Assembly (NCBI RefSeq): GCF_905220365.1
Contig: NC_061131.1
Span: 9,027,318-9,091,317 of the forward strand
DNA from: Vanessa cardui
Taxonomy: Eukaryota; Arthropoda; Insecta; Lepidoptera; Nymphalidae
Length of the DNA stretch: 64,000 bases
Direction: 5' to 3'
A model generated the notes under the pieces. It was not told where the DNA came from, did not search any database, and saw only the letters and a program-made list of their open reading frames with translations. Each line of letters opens with the position of its first letter. Positions within the stretch are counted from its first letter, which is position 1. The position numbers and the translations under genes were made by a program. Positions 50,640 through 63,644 of this stretch are shown in pieces.

Positions 50640-52930
50640 ATGCCCTAAATAAATTAGCAATATAAATTTTGATGAAAGAGCATTTTTATTGTTAGTATTT
50701 AAGTACTTACATTTTAATATCTTGTTAAATACTTTTTCAAACCTTTATCTCTACAGATGAAACCAAAAAGTACTTTTTATTAGTTGTCTGTAAGCGAAAT
50801 TTAATATGACCCATTTTAACGATTGATCTTTTATAAATAGAATATGAAACGTGAACGATTACGTTAAAATGTAATATTTTTGTCTATTTCACGAAAACCT
50901 ATATACTTGATTATTTGACACAAATTGAAATAATATATTGTATCGTTTTCCTTGCATAACCCGTTACGTCTTTGTTAGATGCAAATAAAAACAACATTTC
51001 TAGTACCTTTTTTTAATAAAAGGAAGATATCACCTGTCCGTTATTTAATAAATTGATATTAAATAATGTTAGTTAAGCTTTTATTTATATTCCATTCCGC
51101 TACAGAACATAAATTGTACACCGTTTTGACACGAATTTTCGCTTGAAAGTAAGTCACTTTCACTACCGTTCAAATCGATTACAGTAACGGTTTTATTTAA
51201 CCGAACGAAATTTATATTTGTATCGATGACTACCGTACGTTTAACAAATATTGAATCATTTTATTTTAACTGAAGTGTGTCTGATATGCTTCTCTTGTTT
51301 ACTGACATTTGTTCTGATCTATATCTCGTTGTACACACAAATGTTAGTTTTACAGATTCCTTACCGATGTATTGAGAATATTTTTTTATCTAAATACTTT
51401 TACATTGCTCGAGTTTTTATACAATTTGTATTAAAACAGTCCAATAGTAAAACAGTCAATAAGGTTTTCCATATGTTTAATTAAGTATCACCATTAATTA
51501 ATTAAATTATTAATAATCAAATTTGTATGTAAAAATGTAGAGATTGAAATGGAACGATTCGCGTTATATAATTTACCTATCTACTACAATACGTGATGAT
51601 AAAATAATTATATACGTTTTCTGTATTATGAATACATTTTAGGCTAGTCTACACGATCAATAATAGTAGGAACCGGATTGAAACCAGAAAAGAATTGATT
51701 GTATTGACCTAAAATTATAATTATTTTAATAATTTATATTATTTTATATTAAGTAAATACTTCATGCCGCTCTTTTGACAACAAATCAGACTGCAATTTA
51801 ATAATAAAATTCTGGATGAGGAGAAATGTATTAATTCAGTGACATAAAAAGGTAACTGGTTCAGATAAAAAAGATAATATCTATGGAAATATTTAAGTCA
51901 CGGTTAATTACCGTTCCATATACATGATGTTGTTGAAATTTCTCGTCTGTTTTGTGATTATGAGGAATCTGTAACATTGACGCAATAGCATTCAATACAC
52001 AGCCGTTGAGTTTCGTGATATAAACGTGCTTCGAACCGGATTTCGCCGCTTAATTGTATGAAAGCACTAAAAAATGTCACGCGCGGCTGTAAAGAGAGAT
52101 AGCCACCGTGTGACATACTCTGATATTGTTTAATTTGATATTATTGTATTAGTACTCCTTGTAAGATATTAATGCGACACTTTTTATGCTACAAAAAGAT
52201 GTTAGAAAGATATAATTTTCAATGTACACCTAACGTATTCGGTGTCAAGTTCTTTCAAATTAAATTTATAATTAATTCTTAATTAATTTATACTATACTT
52301 CCTTAAATAAGATTATTGTTATGATTTATGTATTTCTAAAAATCCCATCGTCTCTTTAAAGCGCGATGTCAGGAAATTGCAGTTTAATTTACATTCAACT
52401 CTTCGCTTAAATAAAGCGCTTTATTTACTTTTAGATTTCTTTTATGCAGAATCCGCATTGTCAGTAGTCGCGTTGAGACTATTGAGCCTTTTGTGGAAAA
52501 AGGTTACACGTGGAATGATAAAAACGTTAATCTAGCATATTTAAAGGCTAGACGGCGCCAATTATAAAGCCGTGACACACGATACGTGTAATTATGTAGG
52601 TATACTAATCAATGCAAGATATACTATACTTTTATATGAATTTAAACGATAAATTAATATATTGCACAAATCATTACAATGCAATCCTTGTATAAAAAAC
52701 ACACACGTGAAATATATATGATTAAATTAACAATAAAAAACTTTATGAGAAACTCGTTTAAAAGTGTGTATGCTTGATTAAAATCAATAATACATTTCTA
52801 TATGGCTACGCAATTGGAGGTAATAATATTGCATCAGTTAGACAATTGTAACAATAAAGTAATTACATAAGGTACATATCAACTTTTAATGGAAATGAAT
52901 AATTTATAATTTAATGAAATATTTCCTTGC
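50640..52930. other. AT-rich stretch, nothing recognised
   Basis: A 77-codon plus-strand frame (51251-51484) has the hydrophobic composition expected of AT-rich chance frames. No repeats or splice-flanked islands were supported. Confidence 0.35.
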
Positions 52931-52936
52931 AAGTTG

Positions 52937-53040
52937 AGCTTTATGCAAGCTTTATTTAGACAGTTGGCACCCACTCATGTATTCAACCACTAAACTGGAG
53001 TAGTTACTTTGTATTGCCGAGTTCCGATTGGAGGAAATTA
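52937..53040 (+). repeat. Dispersed repeat family B, diverged 5' fragment
   Basis: Blocks GCTTTATGCAAGCTTTATTT, GGCACCCACTCATGTATTC, GTATTGCCGAGTTCCGATTG follow the order of the 39-kb copy's first half, with many substitutions. The end lies about 50 bp before the Helitron. Confidence 0.5.
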
Positions 53041-53088
53041 TGTTTAACATCTAGGTTTCCAAAGTAAGGCGACTTAGGAAATGTTTAA

Positions 53089-53283
53089 TCTATATTAATA
53101 TTATCGATGTGAAAGTAACTCTGTCTGTCTGACTGACTGTCGCTCTTTCACGACCAAACCGCTGAACCGAATTTCATAAAATTTTGTATGAAGCAAATAT
53201 GAACCCCAAGACAGGACATATTTTTACCTAACACATGACAACCAACACCCTGAAAAGGGAGAGAAACTGCGGGCAACTACTAG
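53089..53283 (+). mobile_element. Short non-autonomous Helitron (Lep1-like)
   Basis: The 5' end begins TCTATATTAATATTATCGAT and is preceded by A. The 3' end is CTAG followed by T, so the element lies between A and T, as Helitrons do. Near the left end is a short TCTG-rich tract (CTCTGTCTGTCTGACTGACT), and before the 3' end GAGAAACTGCGGGCAACTAC. These ends match the small microsatellite-bearing Helitrons I know from Lepidoptera (Lep1 type). It is 195 bp, has no coding capacity and causes no target duplication. Confidence 0.75.
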
Positions 53284-53299
53284 TTTTGTATATATGTAT

Positions 53300-54300
53300 A
53301 AGGAAGGTGGTCTAAACAATACTAATTAAGCCTTCTTTGGAATCAGAGAATAAGGTAACCATACAAACTCTTCATCTTTTTTATAAACATATTATATAGA
53401 TAAACTCTTTTGTTAATTTAATTGTATGTGTATTTCCATTTTTTTTGTATCAGAGGATATTATAGGTGAACAAGTTTATTGACATCAAAGTTTTAAATAA
53501 AAAATAAGATCGTTGTTCGGAAATTACGTCGGTTTTTTATAATTAATTATTTTTTCCAAGTAGTATAAGACGGGCTATACAACTAAATGGTTTCTAAGAA
53601 TCGACACTAGTGTGAAAATATTAAGTTGAATATTGCTGACGAAAACATATTATGTATCTAGATGCCATTCGCGGTAATTTTCATGTGTAAGGTTTTACGT
53701 GTTCAGTTACGGAAATCAATAAAGCTATGTATACGTTAAATGATTAAACAAGTGTAAAGTGTAACGAATTTTATACGTTACTGCCTCGATAAGTATTAAC
53801 TATTACTCTTCTTATTCTAGGACCGTTGTGGTAGAAATAAAAAATAAATATACATTAATATAAAATGTATTACTTACTTTAATAAGAACACTCATAATAT
53901 ATATATAATACATATGCCAGTATAAAAAAAATACTAGAGATAGTGAATTCGTGAAAATTCGACCGTTATGCGGAGCTATTAAAAATACATATAAAACATT
54001 AGAAAGATGGAATACATGAGGCTTATCTGGACGTTGCCTTTTTACTACGTTATGTTATTTAGTTTAGAAACGTTTTTTAAAGAAGAGAAAAGTCATTAAT
54101 TATTACAAATTATATATAAATATTGAGGATGATTGATCGGTCTGGCGTTCACAGGAGTGAAGGTTTTGTTGCTCAATAACAGAATATAACAATTGTATAG
54201 TTGAAGTCTGGCCGGCAAATATGCAACATGATATTGATAGTGTGTAATCAGTTTTATGTTACCGAATTCAGATAAATCTTAAGATCCCTTACTAGGTATG
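53300..54300. other. AT-rich stretch, nothing recognised
   Basis: No supported features. Confidence 0.35.
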
Positions 54301-54328
54301 AGAGTGAGTTTGCTAGCACGGGCGACAC

Positions 54329-54394
54329 GCTTCCCACGGTGCTACAGCGCGAGCTAGCTCACTGCGGCCCGTGAAATCACATGCCGTGGGAAGC
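54329..54394. repeat. GC-rich island with 11-bp inverted repeat
   Basis: GCTTCCCACGG (54329-54339) and CCGTGGGAAGC (54384-54394) are exact reverse complements around a 44-bp GC-rich middle that contains the palindrome GAGCTAGCTC. It is sharply GC-rich in AT-rich DNA. It could be the core of a decayed MITE or a structured insertion. No outer terminal repeats or duplications were found. Confidence 0.6.
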
Positions 54395-54399
54395 CAGCT

Positions 54400-55650
54400 T
54401 AAGAAATATAAGCTATTCCTTACAATTTCAATGAGCCGTCAAACGTGGATTCTAAGCTGCCATGTATTATGTGCCAAACATAACAAAGCGATATAAAATA
54501 ATCAGGAATAGACTAACTTAGTCTATACACATGTTTGCCAGTAGTAGGTTTAATGGACAGCAATAATTTCCAAATTATCCGTTTTAAATCTAATTAAATA
54601 TATATTATTTAAGTATCAATTGAAATACACAATATGTAAGGCATCTAGTAATTTGTTCTAGTTGAATTGTAATTATTTCCTTACATAGAATTAGCATTGA
54701 CTTGGCAGGTATAAATAACTATTGAAATTGTTTAATATGTTATGCTTAAAAACAATGTTAATTTAATTTATTTATCATTTATCATCTTTACGCTGATTAA
54801 ATTGTTTAAACTTGTAAAAATATATCTGGATAAGTATCCCTAGGTGATAGGATAGGAGCATTAACCCCAGATCGCGAGGACGATGCACTGGCACACCTGA
54901 CTTCGCAGTACTGTGGTCATTATACACTTTGACTGAGTCATGTTTTATTTAATTTATATAACCAAAATTAAACTGTAACACACATAATTAACCGATAATA
55001 ATAGTATGACCAATTATTTTAAGTAAGTAAATATTTTCAAATGTATTCTAAATTTGATTTGCTAATCTTTATCATTGATTTATTTATGCTAAATAATATA
55101 ATAATATTTACTGTTTATGTTTATTATCGTTATCTTGAACAGATTTTATTGGAATTACTCGGCTACACAATAAAATACATTACCTAGTAATAAAAGTATC
55201 TGATTAAAATTTGTTTGTGTCTAATCCTTTATCTTATCGGAACATTATTTAATAATAAATATATCTATAACGTATTATTTAGAAATGCTTTATTTAAAAT
55301 ATATAAACTACAAATAAAATCTAGGGAAGACTGGCTTTAATACCCTATGTTGCTCTTGTATTTAAAAATACTGATATCCCTTTAAAAAGTAAATGTCTAG
55401 GTCTACTTCTATACCTATTGAATGATTTAAGTTCTTTCATTTACTTAAGTATTCTAAAAATAATTACAATTTCCGTCTCAGTTAAGTAAATACATCCTTT
55501 CTGGGACAAGGTATTCTCGTATATTATAAAATGTCGTTTTAATTGACTAAGGAATAAACTAAAATTTTATTTTAACATTATTTCAAATCACATATAAAAA
55601 ATATAATTTTCTATATAAGACTGTAATATATATAATAAAAAGCGTGGAGG
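54400..55650. other. AT-rich stretch, nothing firmly recognised
   Basis: A short GC-richer patch at 54838-54915 (CCCCAGATCGCGAGGACGAT) may be a repeat scrap. Otherwise featureless. Confidence 0.35.
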
Positions 55651-55653
55651 TCG

Positions 55654-55702
55654 ATTTATATAACATTATGTCTGTATTAAACAGACATAATGTTATATAA
55701 AT
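55654..55702. repeat. Perfect fold-back hairpin, 22-bp arms, 5-nt loop
   Basis: Arms 55654-55675 and 55681-55702 are exact reverse complements around ATTAA. The arm reads ATTTATATAACATTATGTCT then GT. It has no homology with the other hairpins and no target duplication seen. Confidence 0.92.
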
Positions 55703-55709
55703 TTTTTAC

Positions 55710-58002
55710 TTCAAACAATTCACATAATTATGCATATTTACTTTGTTTTTGCTGTATTGCTTATTACAATTTTGGCAGCTTCAAGATCAACTACTTATGA
55801 GTTCTGTTCGCGCTTATAACAATCAATTTAAATAAAATGTATTTTGATTAAGCAACTGATAACTGTCACGTTGTTCTCATGTCTAACTTAAGATCACAAG
55901 GACCTAGGTTGATATTCCGTAAAGTTATTGGGCTATCTGTCAGTCAATTGTCAGTAGCCTGGAGGTCAGTAAGGCATATCATTGTGACAGCGAAGTAGGC
56001 TTAAGCAGACACTTATTACGAACATTTTGATATTTTTAATGCAATCTCCTTTACAAACTGTCGTGCTGTCCGGCAATTCTTTCAGAATATCTCAATCGTA
56101 ATTTTGACTTTAAATTATTAACAAATCATATCTTTTGATTTAGGGATTGTCTTTATTAGGGGTTAAAATAAATATGAAATATTTTAATTATTACACGTGT
56201 CTTCAGTATAACCTTCAGATACGACTCGTTTTGTTATATAAGTTATTTTATTATAACTGCAATATATTGAGGAAACCATAACGTTTTACGAAATAAAACG
56301 CTATTATCTAAAGGTATCATAACTTTTATCATTTTATAAGTAGGAGTAATTAGTTTTTACAATACAAACTCTTTGAAATTATTATTCTAACTTTAGTAAC
56401 TTTTTAATTTCCTTATCAATTACCTAACATTGTTGATATCTGTTTTTACTTTGAACAGAATTATTTTGAAGGAGAAAAAATAATAAAAAAATAAGGAAAG
56501 ATGGCACTTGATTTGTCTGAAGAGATTTTGTTCAAATGTTAGAAATTAAGGTGTTCAAAAAATCATTACGTAAGTATAGGGCCCGCAGAAGTTCTCCTAA
56601 GAATCTTTTTTGGGGAGATCCTGGGAAAACTGCCTGCACTCGGGAGCATATTGCGCTTAAGACGCATTATTTTCCGATGCTTAGTTCCTATTACGATTTT
56701 TAATAATGATAACAATTTTGAATTTGGAATTTATTAGAATAATATTAATAAAAATATGGACATAATATGTGATGAAAAAAACGACGAGTGTATCGTATTT
56801 TATGTACATAGTTCTTTGGCCTCCCAATTACATTACAGCCTTCAAATAATTTAAGATGTTTTTCCTGTATAAAAATAAAAAAAAAACATTGAAAATAATG
56901 CCAAAGATCAATGACCTGTAAGTTCTTAGACCTGTAAACCTTTATGTATGTGCAAGTTCGTCTGTTAGCCTTGATTAATATTCATTTATTATTCGAATAA
57001 TTTTCAGCCTTATCACCTCTCATATAAAATAATTAATACATCGACAATAAATTTAAAAAAAAAAACAATTTGTAAATTCAAATTAGAACTGTGATTGGAA
57101 GTATTATTTTTAATCACAATCAAAATTTTACTCCCGAGTACTTTCAAGTGGGTACAATTATAAAGACTGTTTTCCTTTACGAACTTAAGCTACCGTTATT
57201 TTTTATCTTTATGGTTAGTTATAAAATATATATAATCTGTAGTAGGTATATCATTAGTGCAAGCAGAGATTCAAAGAACAAAGATATTGCTTAATGTGTA
57301 ACAAATTGCAGTTGTTATTGTACCGTGTCCCGCACGGCATCGATCTTTGTAATTCTAGTGTTTTCCCTCATTATCGATTCGTCCGCGGCCTGAGGATACA
57401 ATGCGGTACAATTGGTGCAAAGTGGTACGGTTAATAAAAACTGGTATGAAGCGGTTTGAGTACATTGTACATATACAATAACACATAGAAAAAAATACAT
57501 ATACACATAGAAACGAAAAAAAATAAGCTACGCCTGGAAAACCTTACATTCTTCGTTTACAAAAACAAATGGAAGTAAATAGACGTAATTTATTTCACAA
57601 TTGATCTCAGAATATATTGAAATGTTTTGACTTAATTAAATGTATATTTTACATAATATTATTTAAAATCACGTTCAACTCATGCATCTCTAGAACATGT
57701 ACATGTTAAACTCTGTGTATTGATAAAATATATATCATAATGATAATTATAAATACGTATTATATATTGTTGTAGGTTTAAATTTTATCGGTGATGAGGT
57801 CTGCATCACGGTAATAATCATTTTTAAACCAGTTTTTTTTTGCGGTAACATTATATCAGATACATCTGATATAAACCACAGTATTTGTTGTTTATTATTT
57901 ATTTCATATTTCTTTACCACAGACATCCTTATTTAATGTTTAAGTTTATTAAGTTTTCTGCTCTATATCACTATTAATAAGACTGCAATTCTTTTGTTTC
58001 AG
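55710..58002 (+). other. Right end of the inferred intron
   Basis: Mostly AT-rich. At 57301-57440 a GC-richer island is open for about 40 codons on the plus strand after TTGCAG (reads YRVPHGIDLCNSSVFPHYRF), but no matching donor could be chosen. A 10-bp hairpin lies at 57851-57874. A polypyrimidine tract (CTTTTGTTTCAG) marks the acceptor at 58002. Confidence 0.4.
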
Positions 58003-58096
58003 ATGCCCCGAATGATGCGAATTACATGATCGGAGGTGTAGTGATTGCCATGGCCCTCGTTGGGCTCATAATTGTGCTGCTGGCTCTCACAATCAA
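58003..58096 (+). CDS. Internal exon encoding a single transmembrane helix
   Basis: A pyrimidine-rich acceptor (CTTTTGTTTCAG) precedes and a consensus donor (GTGAGT) follows a 94-nt exon. With one base carried in, it is open throughout and reads APNDANY, then the helix MIGGVVIAMALVGLIIVLLA (the helix continues LTI), then Lys. The hydrophobic run is about 23 residues, flanked outside by polar D/N residues and inside by lysine, as in a type I single-pass protein. Third codon positions are GC-rich (GCC, CCG, CTC, GTG, CTG) against an AT-rich background, strong support for coding. It leaves two bases (AA), so the next exon, beyond this window or unrecognised, must supply the third. I cannot name the protein. 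It could be an adhesion molecule or receptor, but no ectodomain is visible. Confidence 0.82.
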
Positions 58097-61000
58097 GTGA
58101 GTGCAAGAACTATATTTCTCTTTAAATTACTGTATTTTTTGCAAAAGTAGTCAGGCGTAAGCAGTCATGAGAAACCCAGAATATTTAGTCCCCATACAAT
58201 GTTGAGAAATCGAAAATCGAATTGAAGTAGTTTTATCATCGTTGCAAGAAATATGAATTATTATAATATCGATAAAAATAAATGTGGTAATCGGACATAA
58301 TATCGATTTGTAGAATCTAAATCGTCGTCGTAAAAATGTTATAAAAATCTAACATGAAGCATCACTTTAGTTTTATGAGTTCTTACACGTTGAAAAGTTG
58401 TACGAGTATTGTAATCTTATAATTTAATATGTAATAGCTGAATATATTGATCTGAAAATGAGAAATTGATAACTAGTAAATTAGTTAAGGATGTTATCTT
58501 CTAGAGCTAAGATGAATATCATGAATCAATAAACCAAAAAGCATTTGCATTAGATTCAATCAGAGTAAAAGCAAAGTGAGATTCCATATTCATCAACCGT
58601 TATGACTTTATAATATTTGGCAATCATATTTAGAACAATTTTCTCGAGGTCGTAACCACAAATAGAATACGTGATACAAATAGAATACATAGTACACTAT
58701 TACCATATACATATAAGGTATTAGTCGGTTGTAGTAATTACTTCAAATGTACATACATACATTTCACACATACATAAGTGCATTTCTATATAAATTCATT
58801 TAAAAATTCTATAAGTATTCATATAATAATTAATTACTATAGGTAAGTAACAAGGTCATATTTTGCCATTAATCAAATGCTACTCTTCATCCAATTTAAA
58901 AAAGATTCTATTAGTGATTGCAATTTCAAAAATATGACATAATTTGTTTTCCATGTAAAATAAAATCTGAAATAACAAAGTGTTTTTTTTAATTGTAAAT
59001 TTGTATCTGCACAAATTTTCCGCACTTTACTGTATGAACTAGTCTGTATGTGTATATGGACTCAAAACTGCTGACTATTATCTGGATTTTTAAAATAAAT
59101 ACCTATACCGATCTCAACAAATGTTCAATCAAGCGTGCATAATTATCAAAGGTTAATTACAGAACATTTAAGTCCTTAGTCACGGACGATGGTTTGAGTT
59201 ATAAAAAAATAATAAATATTTTATTATGTGATTGTTTTTTTTCTTTAACATCATAACTACGTATAATATTGAAATGATAATTTTGATACTTTTGGCATTT
59301 TACCAAGACTTGTTGCATTCTCAGTCGCTAGTGTAATTTCACACTTGTCTGGTCAGTCTGCGTCATAAACATATCGTATTGAATAATTTCATGTGACATT
59401 TCGTCTACACCTCGGATTAACATCAGGACATCGTGTAAACGAAGTAACCTCGTGTAACTTCAGATTAAATAGTTCCGTGTCAAATGTTACGTGTCCTATT
59501 AACAATTACCTAACATCTGTTCGATGATGTAATTGCTGCGGCAGAAATCGCCTCGCATTTCAGACAATTCTACTAATCATGAGCTCAAGGCAATAGAGCG
59601 GCCGAGTCAGATGCTTGTATCCAAGGATTTATAAACGGTTATTGCTTAAGTCCTTTCTATACTGAGCTTATTCTTATCTTCTGTTTCTATTTTTGTATAT
59701 CGGATTAATCTTCTTTTGTATAATAGACATATGTTAAAAAAGTAATTCTGCACTTAGATACTTTTCTTTACATATTTTTTTAAAAACGATGAAAGCGAAT
59801 CTTGTTGATAAAAAATTACAAGGAAACAAAATAAAAAAAACTAATAAATTCTATATTTTCAATGAACACAGCAAATTCCCGATAGATAAAACAAGAGATA
59901 TGACGAATTAAGATATAATTTCATAACAATACTTGCAATTATTTATCGTATAGCAGTGGGTTTAGACGGAATCTCATAGCCGACACATTTCGCTTAGAGA
60001 CAAGACCTGTATGAATGGATATGATTCATTATTTGACGATGGTCACGTGATCAATGAATAAATGGAGATTGGAAAATGACTTCGATAATCGCATATTTAA
60101 AGCCATCAATCACTTTGACATTGTCTTTCGACCAATTGACTGACGGAATATTTTGGACGAAAACGAAGTTAGGAATAACTTCGACAATTGCGACGAATTA
60201 AATTTGTCAAGGTGTCTAAAAATGATAAAAAAGTATTTACATGACATCAAGGCGTCAAAGATACAAGAATTTTACAACAACACTAGCCGTGTACCAAATG
60301 AGTAAAAGACCAACGTGTGTCCAATATCGTCATTAAAAAAGATCACCTTAATTTTCACTCTTTCATTTGATGAATATTCGAAATTCCTCCCTTAGAGCTC
60401 ATCTGCGTTCCATTAGAAATTCCTATACACAATTTCATTCCGTTAGACCCACCGCTTAATGCTGTGCGTTTTATGTCATTCAGTCTTTCTATCGTGATCG
60501 TTGAATGTTTTGATTATTTTATGTATGTTGAAGGTAGATTAAATAATTTATCGTCCTTTCGCAGCGATTACTTTTGATTATTAAAGAATCGGTGCTCGAC
60601 CACATCATTTGTTTTAATTGACGTAATCGCAACATTATTAGTTCGCGACGTATTAACTGACCAGTTTTCACTTTAATCTTCTTTGATAATTACAAATAAG
60701 TGTTATAAAGTGGAGATGTTAATCACAATAATAAAGCGTTCTTTTCGACGAGTGTTAAAGAAAATGTAAGTAGTCTTTAATTGCTTAAACATTTTTATCT
60801 ATAAATCTTAATCAAACCTGTACGAAGTAGAAACATTATTATTAATATGTACTTTAATTTTTATTTAGACTATTTTTCAATAAAATTGTTATAGAAAATG
60901 TAATAATTATTAACTTTTAAATAAGTACGTGTTAAACAACCAAGTTGCCCAAAGATGGCGTCCAGTAGGTACATTAATTAGCACACTGGTTTTGTGAAGC

Positions 61001-63364
61001 CGTGCATAAGTGTTATCAAGTTAAGCCGATTTATTTTACGCATAATATAAAATAACTAATAATAAAAACAAATGAATATTATTTAAATATTACTTTACTC
61101 TTGGCATTTTTCATATTTCGTGACATTTTTAATGTGCAGGTTTAAATGAATACGTAGAGTATATTCCTTGATAAATAAAATCTGATTGCACATAAATATT
61201 CAATTGCTTATCGTAAGATGTTGGAATGGCATCATAAAATTGATTTTTTGTACTAACAACGATAATAACGTACAATATTGAATACAATTTGTATTTTCTT
61301 TCACATTTGAGAGCCAGAATAAAAATGTGATAGTTTGAAATTTTAAATCGACATTAGTCTCGAGTAGAATGGAGATAACATGAGTAAGGTGAACACATAA
61401 CAATTACAATTGTAAAAAAAATGCATTCTTTATTCTTAATAAAGTCTCATAAATTCCAGGTTGCTTGTTAAGTATAATTTGTAATTAAAAAATCATTAGG
61501 TGAAAATTAGGATTTTAATTTAAGTACGTACGCAATAGTTTTTATTGTCATCAAGGACGTAGCGTTCTCATGGCTATTATATATCCATTAAAAAATTGTG
61601 CATAGTTTACACGACGCTACTAGATTACGAGTAATTAAAGCATGTTATACAACAATGCGCCACCAAGGTCTACCGGGTATATTTGGATAGGAGCCAATTT
61701 TTACCCGCCTGGCCATCATAGTTTAGCGGTAATAGCTGTGAATTTTATCTCTAACGTTTTTGTTCGCTGTTTTAAATCGCAAATCACCGCCCAACGGTAT
61801 TCTGGAATAGTGCGGATAAATTAAAATAGCTTATTTCATTGCGGTGGCAGTGTACAAACTGGTTTATGATAGGTAACGTTAAAATTGTATCTATCTCTTG
61901 ACAAACTGCGACTAGAATTCTTTTGGCTTTGACATGGTGATACAGTTCCATACATCACCTGGAGGGCTGGAAACGTTTCATTTGAAATAATGAAATATAA
62001 AACCAGCGTGTCTTAAATTATCTCTTAACCGAGTTTCATTAGTTGCTGCACAATTTCTGACATTGTTGAACATTTAAAAAATATATTCTATACATTCATG
62101 AAATTGTTTAATGATCGTTGCTTGCAAACGATTCTTTATTGAAATTGTAAATCAGATTGTTTTTTAATTATTATATTATATCAGTAACTGAGTTGGCTGT
62201 AACTCAGTACTTACAAACTTTGCCCTCTTCGCAGTCATTAATATACACTCTTTGTCTTATTCAATGTCCTCTGTTATGTAAACTAAGTACCTTCATACCT
62301 AGATAAAAGGAATTTGAAGCAAATATCGATTATACAGGTCAACTTTGTTCATTAAAAAAAAAATTGTAGTGTAAATGTTTTATGATACGTTCTATTAAAT
62401 TAAATTATTTGAATAAATGAAACAGTACACTATACTCGTGGAACTTCATAATTAAATGAGGACAATCAACCCCTGTTACCAACCCTCCGTCAGCTGTCTG
62501 TTTACGTATATGTATATATATTGTAAATGTGTTCTGCTATTGGCAGAAATTATTATGGAATTTTTAAATGACGGTATTCGTCATTTTCTTTATGAAGGAA
62601 ATAATTTACGCTGTGACGGAACAATATATTGTATTATAACTGTTTATGTGGCTAGAATGTAAGAAAGTTGGAATGAATCCAACAATGTGATTTGTCCAAA
62701 TGCAAAACTATTATTCTAGTATTTAAAACATATTACGATTTGTCCATCGTAAGAAATTATGATAGGCGCCTATAAAAATGTCCAAGCATATTTCGTTTTT
62801 GTTTTTTCCAATATAGGATTACCCATATTGGATTAATTTATCAATACCGTAAGACAGTAAGTCTTAGTTTTGTAATATTCTCCAGTAATAACACATTTCT
62901 AATTTAGGTAGTTTCAAGAAACTCGTTTTGTTAAAGTGTTGCGAGTAATTTATGATTATTATAATTATGTTCCTTTTGTTAAATGATAATGGCGACATTT
63001 AAAAGAAAGCCTTTCAATTATTCTTTGGATTTATTCAAATTGTAAGTAGATCGTTTTATTGTTGAATGTAAAAATAGACAATGAAGGCGATGACAATGGC
63101 TTCGTAATATTGTTATCTACCTACTTATAAATTGTAACTGATAAAAAAGTTCTTCTTTTAACGATATCACAACAAAATTCGACTTACTTAGTAAAAAACA
63201 TACAATAACCTGTTTGACTTTTGAGTAATAGTAATTAAGAAAAGGTAAATGTGCTAGGACAGGTTTTAAAGACATTCTAATAATAATATAATCAGTAATG
63301 CGATACGTGCCAGCAATACAAACTTGTCAAGTTGAATGAAGTGGTTTAAATATGACTATGCTAA
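58097..63364 (+). other. Intron downstream of the transmembrane exon
   Basis: Begins GTGAGTGCAAG. No repeat family copies of the kinds above and no exon could be supported up to the GC-rich island at 63365. Small open frames (61200-61403, 61642-61824, 62456-62662) lack motifs and splice signals. Confidence 0.45.
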
Positions 63365-63644
63365 ATGTTATCGGAGGGCTTTCGCAGTGCGAGGTCGAGC
63401 CCCCATAACATAGCAATAAGGTAACGGGAGAGGTACGTGCTTCAGTCGCCACCCACCGGTGCGGTGAGCGAGGCGTGGTGCTGGTGCCGACGCCTGACAA
63501 ATAGTCAGCGTAGAATCGGCGCGGGCAGTAGGAAAACTGTCGGCTGGCCGGCAGTCTGCGCCAAAACGTGACGAGCGCCAAACGTTGGCGCCTTTCCGCC
63601 CAACTCAGCTGTGTCAAGTGCCTGTGCTCTGTGCCTGCCATTCG
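63365..63644 (+). promoter_or_regulatory. GC-rich, CpG-bearing island: candidate promoter and 5' UTR
   Basis: This is the most GC-rich stretch after the left-edge repeats, and it stops abruptly against AT-rich DNA on the left. It contains an initiator-like TCAGTC at 63442-63447, with no TATA box identified and no DPE match at +28. It lies immediately before an ATG-started open frame with coding-like codon use. Insect promoters and first exons often have this look, but a GC-rich insertion is an alternative. The minus-strand open frame 63327-63785 is probably a shadow of this composition. Confidence 0.4.

Larger units (their letters stand above)
6707..58002 (+). other. Inferred giant intron (about 51.3 kb)
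   Basis: If the microexon at 6677-6706 and the transmembrane exon at 58003-58096 belong to the same plus-strand gene, everything between is intron. It would start GTAAGT and end TTTGTTTCAG. It contains the SINE, LINE, Helitron and TTAA-element insertions listed separately, otherwise AT-rich non-coding DNA. Other small exons inside it may have been missed. The only extra exon-like island with good splice sites (22662-22730) is open only in a phase that does not fit. The inference depends on both exons being real. Confidence 0.45.
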
